From Actinophytocola sp044466355 (lineage in GTDB: Bacteria; Actinomycetota; Actinomycetes; Mycobacteriales; Pseudonocardiaceae), in assembly GCF_044466355.1 (NCBI RefSeq), contig NZ_JBITMQ010000013.1, positions 124,001-188,000 on the forward strand: a DNA stretch of 64,000 nt, written 5' to 3'. The first letter of the stretch is position 1; every line of letters starts with the position of its first letter. A program made the translations under genes and the position numbers. Below are positions 8,031 to 16,986 of the stretch, piece by piece. The notes beneath the pieces were generated by a model. It made no database searches, was not told the DNA's origin, and saw only the letters and a list, made by a program, of their open reading frames with translations.

Positions 8031-8534
8031 TCAGTCCTCGAAGTCGCCCACCGCTTTGCGGACCTTGGCCAGTAGGTCGGTGAGCTGCGTGGTCTGGCGT
8101 TCGGTCAGGCCGCGCAGCCCGAAGTCGATGTCGGTGACGGCCGTCGTCGCGGCCTCGCGGCGTTCGCGGCCCGCCTCGGTGATCTCGGCGAGCGTGGTGC
8201 GCCGGTCGGTCGGGTGGGGGAGCCGTTTGACGAGGCCGTCGGCCTCGAGGCGGTCGACGATGTTGGTCACGCTCGTCGGGTGCAGCTGCAGCCGCTCGCC
8301 CATCACGCGCATGGGCAGGCTGCCGCGCTTGGCGAAGGTCAGCAGCACGAGTGCCTCGTAGCGGGCGAACGTCAGCCCGTGCGGGCGCAGCGCGGCGTCC
8401 ACAGCGGACTGCAACACCTGCTGGACCCGCATGATGCTGGTGACGGCGGCCATCGTGCCGGACGGTCCGACCTGGCCCTCCCAAAGCTCCGCGGCACGGG
8501 CGATCGGGTCGAACGGCAAGGCGCGGTGGCTCAT
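8031..8534 (-). CDS. MarR-family transcriptional regulator
   Basis: A winged helix-turn-helix protein of 167 aa. The recognition region reads RMGERLQLHPTSVTNIVDRLEADGLVKR, and the wing is HPTDRRTTLAEITEAG. The start is the ATG of MSHRALPFDP; longer upstream extensions run through the divergent gene and are not credible. The 70-bp divergent promoter region contains TTACCAG (8546-8552) and GTACCAG (8556-8562), a possible binding repeat. The adjacent divergent small protein is the obvious target. The ligand is unknown; MarR proteins typically respond to phenolics, lipophilic compounds or oxidants. Confidence 0.85.
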   Translation of the reverse strand: MSHRALPFDPIARAAELWEGQVGPSGTMAAVTSIMRVQQVLQSAVDAALRPHGLTFARYEALVLLTFAKRGSLPMRVMGERLQLHPTSVTNIVDRLEADGLVKRLPHPTDRRTTLAEITEAGRERREAATTAVTDIDFGLRGLTERQTTQLTDLLAKVRKAVGDFED

Positions 8535-8604
8535 GCCGGTTGAAGTTACCAGTCGGTACCAGCCAGGGTGCCTTCGCACAGTGTCGTGATCGAGAGGAGT
8601 CGGT

Positions 8605-8901
8605 GTGTTACTGGCGTTCAGCGTGGCCCCCGCGGGCGGCGAGTCGGACAGCGTGAGCGCGGCCGTCGCCGAGGCGGTCCGGGTGGTCCGGGAGTCCGGC
8701 CTGCCGTGCGAGACGAACTCGATGTTCACCAACATCGAGGGCGAGTGGGACGAGGTCATGGCCGTGGTCAAGCAGGCCGTGGACGTGGTGGCCGCGACGG
8801 CGCCGAGGGTCGCGCTCGTGCTCAAGGCCGACATCCGGCCGGGGCACACCGGGCAGATGCGGGCCAAGGTCGAGCGGATCGAGGAGCACCTTGCGGACTA
8901 G
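8605..8901 (+). CDS. MTH1187-family thiamine-binding-like protein
   Basis: A 98-aa protein of the UPF0045/MTH1187 family, a ferredoxin-like fold that in characterised relatives binds thiamine or related small molecules. Family features seen are the N-terminal strand LLAFSVAPAGG, the helix SAAVAEAVRVVRESGLPCETNSMFTNIEGEWDEV and the C-terminal GHTGQMRAKVERIEEHL. The GTG start is supported by AGAGGAG at 8593-8599, 5 nt upstream. It is transcribed divergently from marR. Whether it acts in thiamine salvage cannot be told from the context. Confidence 0.8.
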   Translation: MLLAFSVAPAGGESDSVSAAVAEAVRVVRESGLPCETNSMFTNIEGEWDEVMAVVKQAVDVVAATAPRVALVLKADIRPGHTGQMRAKVERIEEHLAD

Positions 8902-8928
8902 TTCCCCCGGTCGTGCCAGGATGGACGT

Positions 8929-9894
8929 GTGACAAGGCCAGATCCACGTCAAACCGCAGCTATGTCGGCCGCTCTGTCCAGGGCGGTGGACCTGTCCGCG
9001 CTGAAGGCCAGAGCAGAGGCGACCAACCGGGCCCCCGCGCCCGCACCCGACGGTGCCGCGCCCGTCGCCCCGGCCGGGGGCGGTGGCGCCTTCGTGATCG
9101 ACGTCACCGAGGCGACCTTCCAGGCCGAGGTGGTCGAGCGGTCGTTGGAGGTGCCGGTCGTCGTCGACCTGTGGGCCGAGTGGTGCGGGCCCTGCAAGCA
9201 GCTGTCGCCGGTGCTGGAGCGCCTGGCGGAGGCCGCCAACGGCGCGTGGATCCTCGCGAAGGTGGACGTCGACGCCAACCCGAGGATCGCGCAGGTCTTC
9301 GGCGTGCAGTCGATCCCGACCGTCGTCGCGATCGCCGGTGGCCAGCCGGTCGAGGCGTTCCAGGGCGCGCAACCGGAGCCGCAGATCAGGCAGTGGCTCG
9401 CGAGCCTGCTGGACGCGCTGCGGGACCGGCTGCCGGGCATCCGCGCCGCGGAGGCCGGTGCGCCCGAGCCCGAGCCGGAGCCGGAGGACCCGCGGTTCGT
9501 CGCCGCCGAGACCGCGCTCGAGAACGGCGACTACGACGGCGCCGCGGCCGCCTACCAGAAGATCCTCGACGAGGAGCCCGCGAACGAGCAGGCGAAGGCC
9601 GCGCTGGCGCAGGTGAGGTTCCAGGCCAGGGCCGAGGCCGCCGACCCGTCCGTGGTGGTGCGCGCCGACACGTCCCCCGAGGACGTCGACGCCCAGCTCG
9701 CCGCCGCGGACGTCGAGATGGCGCAGGGCCAGGTGGAGAAGGCGTTCGACCGGCTGCTGGGTGCGGTCCGGCGCACGTCGGGCAGCGACCGGGACCGGGT
9801 GCGCACCCACCTCGTCGAGCTGTTCGGCCTGTTCCCCGCCGACGACCCGGTGGTCGGCAAGGCACGCCGCGACCTGGCAAGCGCCCTGTACTGA
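8929..9894 (+). CDS. Thioredoxin-TPR co-chaperone (YbbN/CnoX-like)
   Basis: A cytoplasmic 321-aa protein with three parts: a Pro/Ala-rich leader (residues 1-55), a thioredoxin domain with intact WCGPC active site and the cis-Pro motif SIPTV (about 58-165), and a C-terminal tetratricopeptide-like helical half (about 185-321). In E. coli CnoX/YbbN the same architecture works as a redox-regulated holdase cooperating with chaperones; unlike E. coli CnoX, both cysteines of the active site are present, so real disulfide reductase activity is possible. It lies 27 bp after the thiamine-binding-like gene in the same direction. Confidence 0.85.
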   Translation: MTRPDPRQTAAMSAALSRAVDLSALKARAEATNRAPAPAPDGAAPVAPAGGGGAFVIDVTEATFQAEVVERSLEVPVVVDLWAEWCGPCKQLSPVLERLAEAANGAWILAKVDVDANPRIAQVFGVQSIPTVVAIAGGQPVEAFQGAQPEPQIRQWLASLLDALRDRLPGIRAAEAGAPEPEPEPEDPRFVAAETALENGDYDGAAAAYQKILDEEPANEQAKAALAQVRFQARAEAADPSVVVRADTSPEDVDAQLAAADVEMAQGQVEKAFDRLLGAVRRTSGSDRDRVRTHLVELFGLFPADDPVVGKARRDLASALY

Positions 9895-9906
9895 CCGGAA
9901 CGCACT

Positions 9907-9951
9907 GAAGGGGTCCTTCAGCACGGTTGCCCCGTGCCGAAGGACCCCTTC
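9907..9951. terminator. Bidirectional hairpin terminator with T-tract
   Basis: GAAGGGGTCCTTCAGCACGG (9907-9926) and its inverted partner at 9932-9951 match at 19 of 20 positions around a 5-nt loop, followed by CTTTTCGTT. It separates the convergent thioredoxin-TPR and zinc-peptidase genes. It belongs to the GAAGG/CCTTC palindrome family of this genome. Confidence 0.8.
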
Positions 9952-9961
9952 TTTTCGTTCC

Positions 9962-11443
9962 TTACGAGAACTGCTCCGTGCACGTGCCGGAGCCGTCGAA
10001 GTAGCCGCGGCGGAAGGCCTCGACTCGGGCGAAACCGGACTTGACCTGCTTGCCGTTCACGTCGGCGGCGATCAGGCTGTCGTCCTGCAGCAGCTCGGCC
10101 ACCGCCTCGTCGAGGTCACCGACCGCGATGTGCAGCTTGCCGTCGACCTCGTTCTGGTCCTCGTCGACCGTGGTCTTCGCCCACGCGCCGGTCAGGCACG
10201 CCGTCCGCAGGCCCGCGTTCTCGTTCGCCAGGTCCGCGCCCACCTGCTTCTGGATCGCGAGCGTGTACCGGGACGCGATCTCCGCGAACGCCGCGAAGTC
10301 ACCGATGCCCGCGCCGTCGACGTTGGGCTGGCCACCCTCGGCAGGTGCCTTCGCGATCTGCTGCAGCTTCTCGACGTCGATGCCGACGATGTTCTCCTCC
10401 GCGCAGTACGTCGCGGGTGACGTCGCCTCGCCCTGGCTGCACTTCGAGCCGTTGTCGGTGATCTCCGGCTGCTCGGCGCCGTTCTCCTTGAACGCCTCGT
10501 CCAGGCTGTCCTGCAGCAGGCCGAGGTTCTTCTCCGTCAGGTCGACGTTGCCGTCCACCTGCTCGTCCTTCTCGCTGCGCTCCGCCTCCGCGATACGGCC
10601 ATCGATCTCCTCGGAGTCCATCTCCGCGCACCGCTTGGGGTCCTTGGTGAATCCCTCCTGGAACGCGTAGACCCGGTCGAACGCGAGGCCGTGCGCGCCC
10701 TCGGTCATGTGGTCGTAGCCCGCGGGGTCGCGGATGGAGAACAGGGTGGCGAGGATCTGGTTCAGGCCCTCACCGGTGTTGAGCTGGAAGTGCTTGGCCT
10801 TGTCCTCGGCCACGTAGCGCATGAAGTTGCCCATGTAGCAGTCCGCCTGCTGCTCCCGCACGATCGTCGGGGTGGACTGGCTCATGTTGCTCTTCTCGCC
10901 GAGGCGGAACTGCACGGCGTGCCCCATCTCGTGGGCCAGCACGCCCACCACCGAGATCGGGTCGAACGTGTCCGCCAGCGCGGGCAGCAGCACGCCGCGG
11001 TCCCACGCGATCATGTCCTCGCCGCCGCCACCGCAGTAGAAGGCGTTCTGGAAGTCCTTGGTGGTCGTGCCGCACAACGTCAACGGCTCGCCCTCGGAGT
11101 CGTAGGACACCAGGCGCTCGATGTGGGTGAACTTCTCGCCGTCGAAGTGCTTCGGCAGCTGTTCGTCCCAGTAGTCGTACAGGTCGGCGACCGCGTTGAG
11201 CGCCAGCCGGTCCATCTCGCCGCCGTCGGAGTTCTCCACCTCCAGGTCGGCGTCCGGCACGCCCTCCCGCGCCCCGGTCGGCCCGTCGGTCACCTCGAGC
11301 CCCCCGGCGTCGGTGGTGTCGATGCCCCCCTCGACGGTCGGGTTGCCCGCGACCGTCTGGCCGCACCCCCCGAGCTGCCCCACCATCACGGCGACGGCGG
11401 CGAGGGTGAGTCCCACCCGTACCCGCGTACCTCGCACTCCCAC
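9962..11443 (-). CDS. Secreted neutral zinc metallopeptidase lipoprotein
   Basis: A 493-aa exported lipoprotein: positively charged N-terminus, hydrophobic h-region and lipobox LGGC near residue 27. The body matches the YpfJ-type neutral zinc peptidase family, with AHEMGHAVQFRLG supplying HExxH and REQQADCYMGNFMRYV probably the third ligand. Further helical sequence and cysteines follow. The substrate is unknown; the cell envelope is the likely site of action. The next gene on the same strand upstream is a clear paralogue, giving a tandem pair. The long C-terminal extension with several Cys pairs suggests disulfide-stabilised extracellular folding. Confidence 0.83.
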   Translation of the reverse strand: MGVRGTRVRVGLTLAAVAVMVGQLGGCGQTVAGNPTVEGGIDTTDAGGLEVTDGPTGAREGVPDADLEVENSDGGEMDRLALNAVADLYDYWDEQLPKHFDGEKFTHIERLVSYDSEGEPLTLCGTTTKDFQNAFYCGGGGEDMIAWDRGVLLPALADTFDPISVVGVLAHEMGHAVQFRLGEKSNMSQSTPTIVREQQADCYMGNFMRYVAEDKAKHFQLNTGEGLNQILATLFSIRDPAGYDHMTEGAHGLAFDRVYAFQEGFTKDPKRCAEMDSEEIDGRIAEAERSEKDEQVDGNVDLTEKNLGLLQDSLDEAFKENGAEQPEITDNGSKCSQGEATSPATYCAEENIVGIDVEKLQQIAKAPAEGGQPNVDGAGIGDFAAFAEIASRYTLAIQKQVGADLANENAGLRTACLTGAWAKTTVDEDQNEVDGKLHIAVGDLDEAVAELLQDDSLIAADVNGKQVKSGFARVEAFRRGYFDGSGTCTEQFS

Positions 11444-11542
11444 GCTGTTCCCCGTTCACTAACCGTCTTGACTGACCGGAACCCTACTGGGCCGATCAGG
11501 TGCACGTACGGGGAACCGACAGCCAGACAAACCGGACGTCAG

Positions 11543-12931
11543 TCACAGCTCGCAGGCGTTCACACCCTGTAGCGCGCCGGTCCGGAACAGCGACACCCGG
11601 TCGAAGCCGGTCGCCACCGCGTCGCCCTTGGCGTCGCGGCCGGGGTAGTCGAACCGCAGCAGCACCTGGATCGCCTCGTCCAGGTCGCCCGGCGACAGCG
11701 AGAAGCCTTCCTGCCTGGTGATCAGCGTGCCGGTGTACGCGCCGGTCAGGCACAGCAGCTCGCGCTGCGCGTCCTCGCCCTCGAGTGGTTTCCCGAGCGC
11801 GGCGAGCGCCGCCATGCTGTACCGCGACGCGAGGATCGTGCCGGTCGCGTAGTCGCCGATCTCGGTGTGCAGCTCCGGCAGCTCGTCACCGACGGCCACG
11901 TCGATCTCGCCGGCGTCCGCGCAGTACGCGATGGGGCCCTGGTCGGACTGCGCGCACTCCGGTGACGCGTCCGACGTCCTCACCTCCGGGGTCTGCCACT
12001 GCTTGCCGCGATCGGCGACCGTGGCCTTGTAGAAGGCCTCCAGGTCGGGCGTGATGCTCGTCAGGAGCTGTTCGAACGGCAGGTTGCCGCCGCGTTCGGC
12101 GTCGTCCGCGGACAGGAAGCCGCGCTGGGTGAACGTGCGGTTCTCCACGCTCATGTCCTTGCACAGGTCGACACCCTGGTCGTAGCCGTCCTGGAAGGCG
12201 GACACCCGGTCGAACGCGTCGCCGTGCGCGTCCTGGTCGGACTGCTCGGTGCCGACCGGGTCGCGGAACATCACCAGCGCCTCCATGGCCGTGTCCAGGC
12301 GGTCCTTGGAGATCGTCAGGTGCTCGGCCTCGCCGTCGGCGACCCAGCGCACGAACGCGCCCGCGTAGCAGTCGGCCTGTGCCTCGATGAGGATCGTCGG
12401 GTACTTCTCGGGGTTGCTGCGCTGTTCGGCGATGGACAGCCCGGTCCGCCGCTGCACGGCGTGGCCCATCTCGTGCGCCAGCACGAACATGACGGCGGCC
12501 TCGCCGAACTTCTCCTTCAGCACGGGCAGCAGCGCGGCCCGGTCCCACGCGATGACGTCCTCGGTCGGGCAGTAGAACGCGTTGCCCTCGACGTCCGAGG
12601 CGCGCCGCGTGCACGGCGGCGCCTTCGCGTCGTCGTCCGCCGTGTCGACCGAGTAGTAGCCGCCCTCGAGGTCCTCCCACTGTTCGTCGAACGCGGCGGG
12701 GAACGTGCCCTCCCAGAACTGCCCGACGTCGGTGATGACGGTCGCGGCGAGCCGGTCGATCTCGCCGCCGTCGGTGTTGTGCACGAACGACGGGTCGACG
12801 CCGCCCTGCCCGCCGGGGTCCTCCGTCACGACCGAGTCGCCGTTGGTCGGGACACCGGCCACCGTGGTGGTGCATGCCGTCACCGCGAGCAGCGTCGGCA
12901 CGATCAGGGCGAGGGCGGGTCGCAGGCGCAC
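11543..12931 (-). CDS. Secreted neutral zinc metallopeptidase lipoprotein (paralogue)
   Basis: A 462-aa paralogue of the downstream gene: signal and lipobox VTAC near residue 20, conserved GGEIDRLAATVITDVGQFWEGTFP opening, metal motif AHEMGHAVQRRTG and IEAQADCYAGAFVRWV. The same distribution of cysteines runs to the C-terminus. Both copies keep all apparent metal ligands, so neither looks degenerate. Sequence has diverged considerably while order of motifs is kept, implying an old duplication. The two genes are 99 bp apart and may be co-transcribed. Confidence 0.83.
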   Translation of the reverse strand: MRLRPALALIVPTLLAVTACTTTVAGVPTNGDSVVTEDPGGQGGVDPSFVHNTDGGEIDRLAATVITDVGQFWEGTFPAAFDEQWEDLEGGYYSVDTADDDAKAPPCTRRASDVEGNAFYCPTEDVIAWDRAALLPVLKEKFGEAAVMFVLAHEMGHAVQRRTGLSIAEQRSNPEKYPTILIEAQADCYAGAFVRWVADGEAEHLTISKDRLDTAMEALVMFRDPVGTEQSDQDAHGDAFDRVSAFQDGYDQGVDLCKDMSVENRTFTQRGFLSADDAERGGNLPFEQLLTSITPDLEAFYKATVADRGKQWQTPEVRTSDASPECAQSDQGPIAYCADAGEIDVAVGDELPELHTEIGDYATGTILASRYSMAALAALGKPLEGEDAQRELLCLTGAYTGTLITRQEGFSLSPGDLDEAIQVLLRFDYPGRDAKGDAVATGFDRVSLFRTGALQGVNACEL

Positions 12932-12950
12932 GCTTCCAGTGTGCCGTTCT

Positions 12951-14120
12951 TCAGGTGTCGCTGTCGTGAGTACGGCGCATTCCTGTCATCGCGACCAGTG
13001 CGACCAGCGCCTGCGCGCACGCGGCCGCGTACAGCGCACCCGCGGGCGCACCGTCGTCGACCAGCCGCCCGGCGACGGTCGTGCCGATGCCGAAACCCGC
13101 CCACATCACGCTGAACACCCACGCGAACGCCTCGATCCGCTGCCCTTCGGGGGTCGCGTCGCCGATCAGCACCTGCTGCAGGGTCTCCACGGGCCCGGTG
13201 ACCAGCCCGTACACCACGTACGCGACGGCCAGGAGCACCACCCCGGCGAACCCGCCGGTCGCGAGCACGAGCGCGCCGCCCGTGTGCAGCACCACCAGCT
13301 GCGTCCTGGCCCTTCCCGGCCAGCCGCGCGCCCCGTACGCGATGCCGCTGACGACCGCCCCGAGCGCAAGTGCGCTGGTGAACACCCCGGCGGTGCCCCG
13401 CCCGGACGCGGCGGCCACGGCGGCGACCTCCAGACAGCCGAACGCGAAGGTGTCGAGCACGATCATGCCGAGCAGCAGCCGGACCCGGCCGAGGGCGAGC
13501 GGTCCGAAGAAGCCGCGGGTGGCCGCGGTCTCGCCGCGTGTGCCGCGGAGCGTGGGGGAGAGGGCGACGAGCAGGTCGCCGACCACCTTGACGCCGCCGG
13601 TGACCGCGACGGTGGCCGGTGCGGGCACGAACAGCAGCAGCCCGCCCGCGATCATCGGGCCGGTGAGGAAGGTGGCGGTGTTCAGCGCGGCGTCGAACGC
13701 GTACGCCGTGGGCAGCCGTTCCTCGGGGACGATCGTGGGCCAGAGCCCGCGGACGACCGGTCCGGCGGGCGGGACGGTGATCCCGAGCGCGGCCGCCCCG
13801 AGGCACAGCACGGTGATCGGTGCCGCGGTCAGGAGCCCGGCCAGCAGGCCCGCCCACGCGACGGTGTGCGTGGCGAGCAGCGTGAGCAGCACACGCCGGG
13901 GTTCGTGCCGGTCGGCGAGGCGGCCCCGCACGGGCCCGGCGACCGAGTTGGCCACCGCGAAGACCATGAGGACCACACCCGCCGCGGCGTAGCCGTACCG
14001 CTGCGTGGTCGCGACCAGCAGCGACAGGTTGAACATGGACGTGGAGACGCGCGACAGCAGCACGGACGCGGTCAGCCTGCCGACCCCCGGAATCGTGAGC
14101 AGGTCGCGATATCGGCGCAC
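12951..14120 (-). CDS. MFS transporter
   Basis: A 389-aa major facilitator protein with about twelve hydrophobic segments. The loop between helices 2 and 3 carries the family motif as GPVRGRLADRHEPRRVLLT. A substrate cannot be inferred; similar proteins are annotated as drug or metabolite exporters. It is transcribed in the same direction as glgB upstream, but a hairpin separates them, so it is probably independent. It ends 19 bp from the start of the zinc-peptidase gene. Confidence 0.8.
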   Translation of the reverse strand: MRRYRDLLTIPGVGRLTASVLLSRVSTSMFNLSLLVATTQRYGYAAAGVVLMVFAVANSVAGPVRGRLADRHEPRRVLLTLLATHTVAWAGLLAGLLTAAPITVLCLGAAALGITVPPAGPVVRGLWPTIVPEERLPTAYAFDAALNTATFLTGPMIAGGLLLFVPAPATVAVTGGVKVVGDLLVALSPTLRGTRGETAATRGFFGPLALGRVRLLLGMIVLDTFAFGCLEVAAVAAASGRGTAGVFTSALALGAVVSGIAYGARGWPGRARTQLVVLHTGGALVLATGGFAGVVLLAVAYVVYGLVTGPVETLQQVLIGDATPEGQRIEAFAWVFSVMWAGFGIGTTVAGRLVDDGAPAGALYAAACAQALVALVAMTGMRRTHDSDT

Positions 14121-14139
14121 GCGCCAGGCTACCGAGCGT

Positions 14140-14158
14140 CCCGAATGCGTCCTTCGGG
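14140..14158. terminator. Hairpin after glgB
   Basis: CCCGAA and TTCGGG with a 7-nt loop lie directly after the glgB stop on its strand. Without a T-tract, this is a weak call. Confidence 0.4.
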
Positions 14159-14163
14159 GCAGG

Positions 14164-16344
14164 TCAGGCCTCGGGGGCCAGCCAGAGCACGCCCATCGGC
14201 GGGAGTTGCAGCAGTGCCGACGCGGGCTGGCCGTGCCACGGCTGGTCGACCGCCGCCACGGTGCCCATGTTGCCCCAGCCGGAGCCGCCGTAGCCCTGGG
14301 CGTCGGTGTTCAGCACCTCGCGCCAGTGGCCCGTGAACGGAAGGCCCACCCGGTAGTTCTCGTGGGGGTTGCCCGCGAAGTTCGCGATGCACGCCAGCAC
14401 TTCGTTCGGCGCGTTCGGGTCGAACCGCAGGAAGCTCACGACGTTGTTGGCCGAGTCGTTCGCGTCGATCCAGTGGAAGCCCTCTGGCCGGTGGTCCGCC
14501 ATGTAGAGGGCCGGCTGCCCGCGGTAGGTGTGGTTCAGGTCCGCCACCAGCCGCTGGATGCCCGCGTGCAGCGGCGACTCCAGCAGGTGCCAGTCCAGCG
14601 ACCGGCTCTCCGACCACTCGGCGGGCTGGCCGAACTCGCCGCCCATGAACAGCAGTTGCTTGCCGGGGTGCGCCCACATGAACGCGAGCAGCGACCGCAG
14701 GCCGGCCGCCTTGTTCCAGTCGTCGCCGGGCATGCGGGTCCACAGTGAACCCTTGCCGTGCACGACCTCGTCGTGGGACAGCGGCAGCACGAAGTTCTCG
14801 CTCCACGCGTACATCAGCGAGAACGTCAGCTCGTTGTGGTGGTAGGACCGGTGCACGGGGTCGTGGCCGACGTAGCTGAGCGTGTCGTGCATCCAGCCCA
14901 TGTTCCACTTGAACCCGAACCCCAGACCGCCGAGGTGGGTCGGCCGGGTGACGCCGGGCCACGCGGTGGACTCCTCGGCGATCATGACCGCACCCGGGTG
15001 GTGCTTGTACACCGTCGCGTTCAGCTCCTGCAGGAACCGGACCGCGTCCAGGTTCTCGCGCCCGCCGTGGACGTTCGGCAGCCACTCGCCTTCCTTGCGC
15101 GAGTAGTCCAGGTACAGCATCGAGGCGACCGCGTCCACGCGCAGGCCGTCGATGTGGAACTCCTCGAGCCAGTACAGGGCGTTGGCGACGAGGAAGTTGC
15201 GGACCTCGGTGCGGCCGAAGTCGAACACGAACGTGCCCCAGTCCGGCTGCTCGCCGCGGCGTGGGTCGCCGTGCTCGTACAGGGGCGTGCCGTCGAAACG
15301 GGCCAGGGCCCAGGCGTCCCGAGGGAAGTGCGCGGGGACCCAGTCCATGATCACGCCGATGCCGCGCCGGTGGAGCGCGTCGACCAGGTGCCGGAACTCG
15401 TCCGGCGACCCGAACCGCGCGGTCGGCGCGTAGTACGACGTGACCTGGTAACCCCATGAGCCGCCGAACGGGTGCTCGGCCACCGGCAGCAGCTCGACGT
15501 GCGTGAAACCGTTGTCCACCACGTAGTCCGTGAGCTGCTCCGCCAGCTCGCGGTAGCCGAGGCCGGGCCGCCACGACCCCAGGTGCACCTCGTAGACGCT
15601 CATCGGCGCCGACACCCACTCGGTCGCGTCCCGGCGGGCGAGCCACTCGTCGTCGGACCAGACGTGGGCCGACAGGGTCACGCGGGACGCGGTCGCGGGC
15701 GGCACCTCCGTCGAGAACGCCATGGGGTCGGCCTTCTCGTGCCAGTTGCCGTCGGGGCCGAGGATGCGGAACTTGTAGCAGGTGCCGGGCGGCAGGCCGG
15801 GGACGAACAGCTCCCACACGCCGGACGACCCGAGCGAGCGCATGGGGTTCGCGCGGCCGTCCCAGCCGTCGAAGTCGCCGCACACCCGCACACCGCGCGC
15901 GTTCGGCGCCCACACCGCGAACGACGTGCCCGCCACGACACCCTCGGGGGTCTCGTAGGAACGGACGTGGGCGCCGAGGACCTGCCACAGCTTCTCGTGC
16001 CTGCCCTCACCGAACAGGTGCAGGTCCAGCTCGCCGAGCGTCGGCAGCCAGCGGTACGGGTCGTCGACGACGACCGGGTCGCTGCCGTAGTCGACCTCGA
16101 ACCTGTAGGCGCCCGGGTTGTCCGCGAGGACACCGGCGAACACCCCGTCGGCGACCTCGTCCAGCGGCGTGCGGTCGCCGTTCGCCACCACCGCCACGGC
16201 CTTCGCGCCGGGGCGGTAGGCACGGGCGACCGTGGTGCCCGAGTGGTCGGAATGCAGACCCAGCACCGAGTGCGGGTCGTGGTGCGCGCCGGCGAGCAGC
16301 CGGCGCAGGTCGTCGGCGGGGGGCATGCCCGGGTTCGCGTTCAT
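14164..16344 (-). CDS. glgB: 1,4-alpha-glucan branching enzyme (GH13)
   Basis: A 726-aa branching enzyme that transfers alpha-1,4-glucan segments to form alpha-1,6 branches. An N-terminal CBM48 module (about 120-220, YETPEGVVAGTSFAVWAPNARGVRVCGDFDGW) precedes the GH13 barrel. Catalytic residues are seen in GLRVDAVAS (nucleophile Asp), MIAEEST (acid/base Glu) and LSHDEVVHG (stabilising Asp). The full length and additional N-terminal domain match the actinobacterial form. It is the last gene of the row glgE, treS, mak, CBS, glgB, so it would branch the linear glucan made by GlgE. Confidence 0.96.
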   Translation of the reverse strand: MNANPGMPPADDLRRLLAGAHHDPHSVLGLHSDHSGTTVARAYRPGAKAVAVVANGDRTPLDEVADGVFAGVLADNPGAYRFEVDYGSDPVVVDDPYRWLPTLGELDLHLFGEGRHEKLWQVLGAHVRSYETPEGVVAGTSFAVWAPNARGVRVCGDFDGWDGRANPMRSLGSSGVWELFVPGLPPGTCYKFRILGPDGNWHEKADPMAFSTEVPPATASRVTLSAHVWSDDEWLARRDATEWVSAPMSVYEVHLGSWRPGLGYRELAEQLTDYVVDNGFTHVELLPVAEHPFGGSWGYQVTSYYAPTARFGSPDEFRHLVDALHRRGIGVIMDWVPAHFPRDAWALARFDGTPLYEHGDPRRGEQPDWGTFVFDFGRTEVRNFLVANALYWLEEFHIDGLRVDAVASMLYLDYSRKEGEWLPNVHGGRENLDAVRFLQELNATVYKHHPGAVMIAEESTAWPGVTRPTHLGGLGFGFKWNMGWMHDTLSYVGHDPVHRSYHHNELTFSLMYAWSENFVLPLSHDEVVHGKGSLWTRMPGDDWNKAAGLRSLLAFMWAHPGKQLLFMGGEFGQPAEWSESRSLDWHLLESPLHAGIQRLVADLNHTYRGQPALYMADHRPEGFHWIDANDSANNVVSFLRFDPNAPNEVLACIANFAGNPHENYRVGLPFTGHWREVLNTDAQGYGGSGWGNMGTVAAVDQPWHGQPASALLQLPPMGVLWLAPEA

Positions 16345-16382
16345 CGTCCTTCATTCTGCCGCTGACCCGGGTGACGTGCTCA

Positions 16383-16814
16383 TCAACCCTGGGCGATGTA
16401 GGACTCCAGCTGTTCCCGGTCCGACTCGAGCTGTTGGATCCGGCTCTTCACGACGTCACCGATGCTCACGATGCCGACGAGCCTGCCGTCGTCGACCACC
16501 GGCATGTGCCGGATCCGGCGCTCGGTCATGATCGCGGCGAGGCTGTCGACGCCCTCGTTCGGGGTGCACGTGACCACCTGCGTGGTCATGATCTCCTCGA
16601 CCGGCGCCGTGAGCAGCTCCGCTCCGCGCTCGTCCAGCCGCCGCACGACGTCCCGTTCTGACACGATCCCGATGACCTCACCCGCCTCCGACAGGACGAC
16701 CATCGCACCGACGTTGTGCCGGGCCAGATCCTCGAGCAACCCGGTGACCGACACCCTGGGCGGCACCGTGGCCACCTCGGAACCCTTGCTGCGCAACAAG
16801 TCCGCGACCCGCAT
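16383..16814 (-). CDS. Two-CBS-domain protein
   Basis: A 143-aa soluble protein made of a tandem CBS pair (VPPRVSVTGLLEDLARHNVGAMVV; then TCTPNEGVDSLAAIMTERRIRHMPVVDDGRLVGIVSIGDV). Such stand-alone pairs usually bind adenylates or NAD as energy sensors. A short N-terminal stretch, RVADLLRSKGSEV, is typical of the hypoxia/energy-related Hrp1-like group. The ATG at 16814 is chosen because the extended frame before it looks non-coding. Its place between maltokinase and glgB, 38 bp before glgB, suggests energy-dependent control of glucan metabolism, which is inference. Confidence 0.82.
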   Translation of the reverse strand: MRVADLLRSKGSEVATVPPRVSVTGLLEDLARHNVGAMVVLSEAGEVIGIVSERDVVRRLDERGAELLTAPVEEIMTTQVVTCTPNEGVDSLAAIMTERRIRHMPVVDDGRLVGIVSIGDVVKSRIQQLESDREQLESYIAQG

Positions 16815-16925
16815 GTGACACCCCGCATCTCTCCGGCGTGTTGGCCATCGGCGTTGATGACCATTTGATCCCAGGCTAACCACGGGTCGCGGTGGCCGCT
16901 AGACGGCGTTTCAGCCGCCCCCCGA

Positions 16926-16980
16926 GCGCACCGAAGGACCCCTTCGGCACGCTCAGCGCACTGAAGGGGTCCATCAGCAC
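16926..16980. repeat. GAAGG/CCTTC palindromic unit pair
   Basis: GCACCGAAGGACCCCTTCGG (from 16928, a near-perfect palindrome) is followed by an inverted, decayed copy (CACTGAAGGGGTCC from 16959). It lies between the maltokinase stop and the CBS gene start, so it may separate two transcription units. Confidence 0.65.
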
Positions 16981-16986
16981 TGGCGG

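Noticed and set aside
12705..14336. A 543-codon plus-strand frame over the MFS gene
   Set aside because: Antisense to a normal twelve-helix transporter; composition is that of a shadow.
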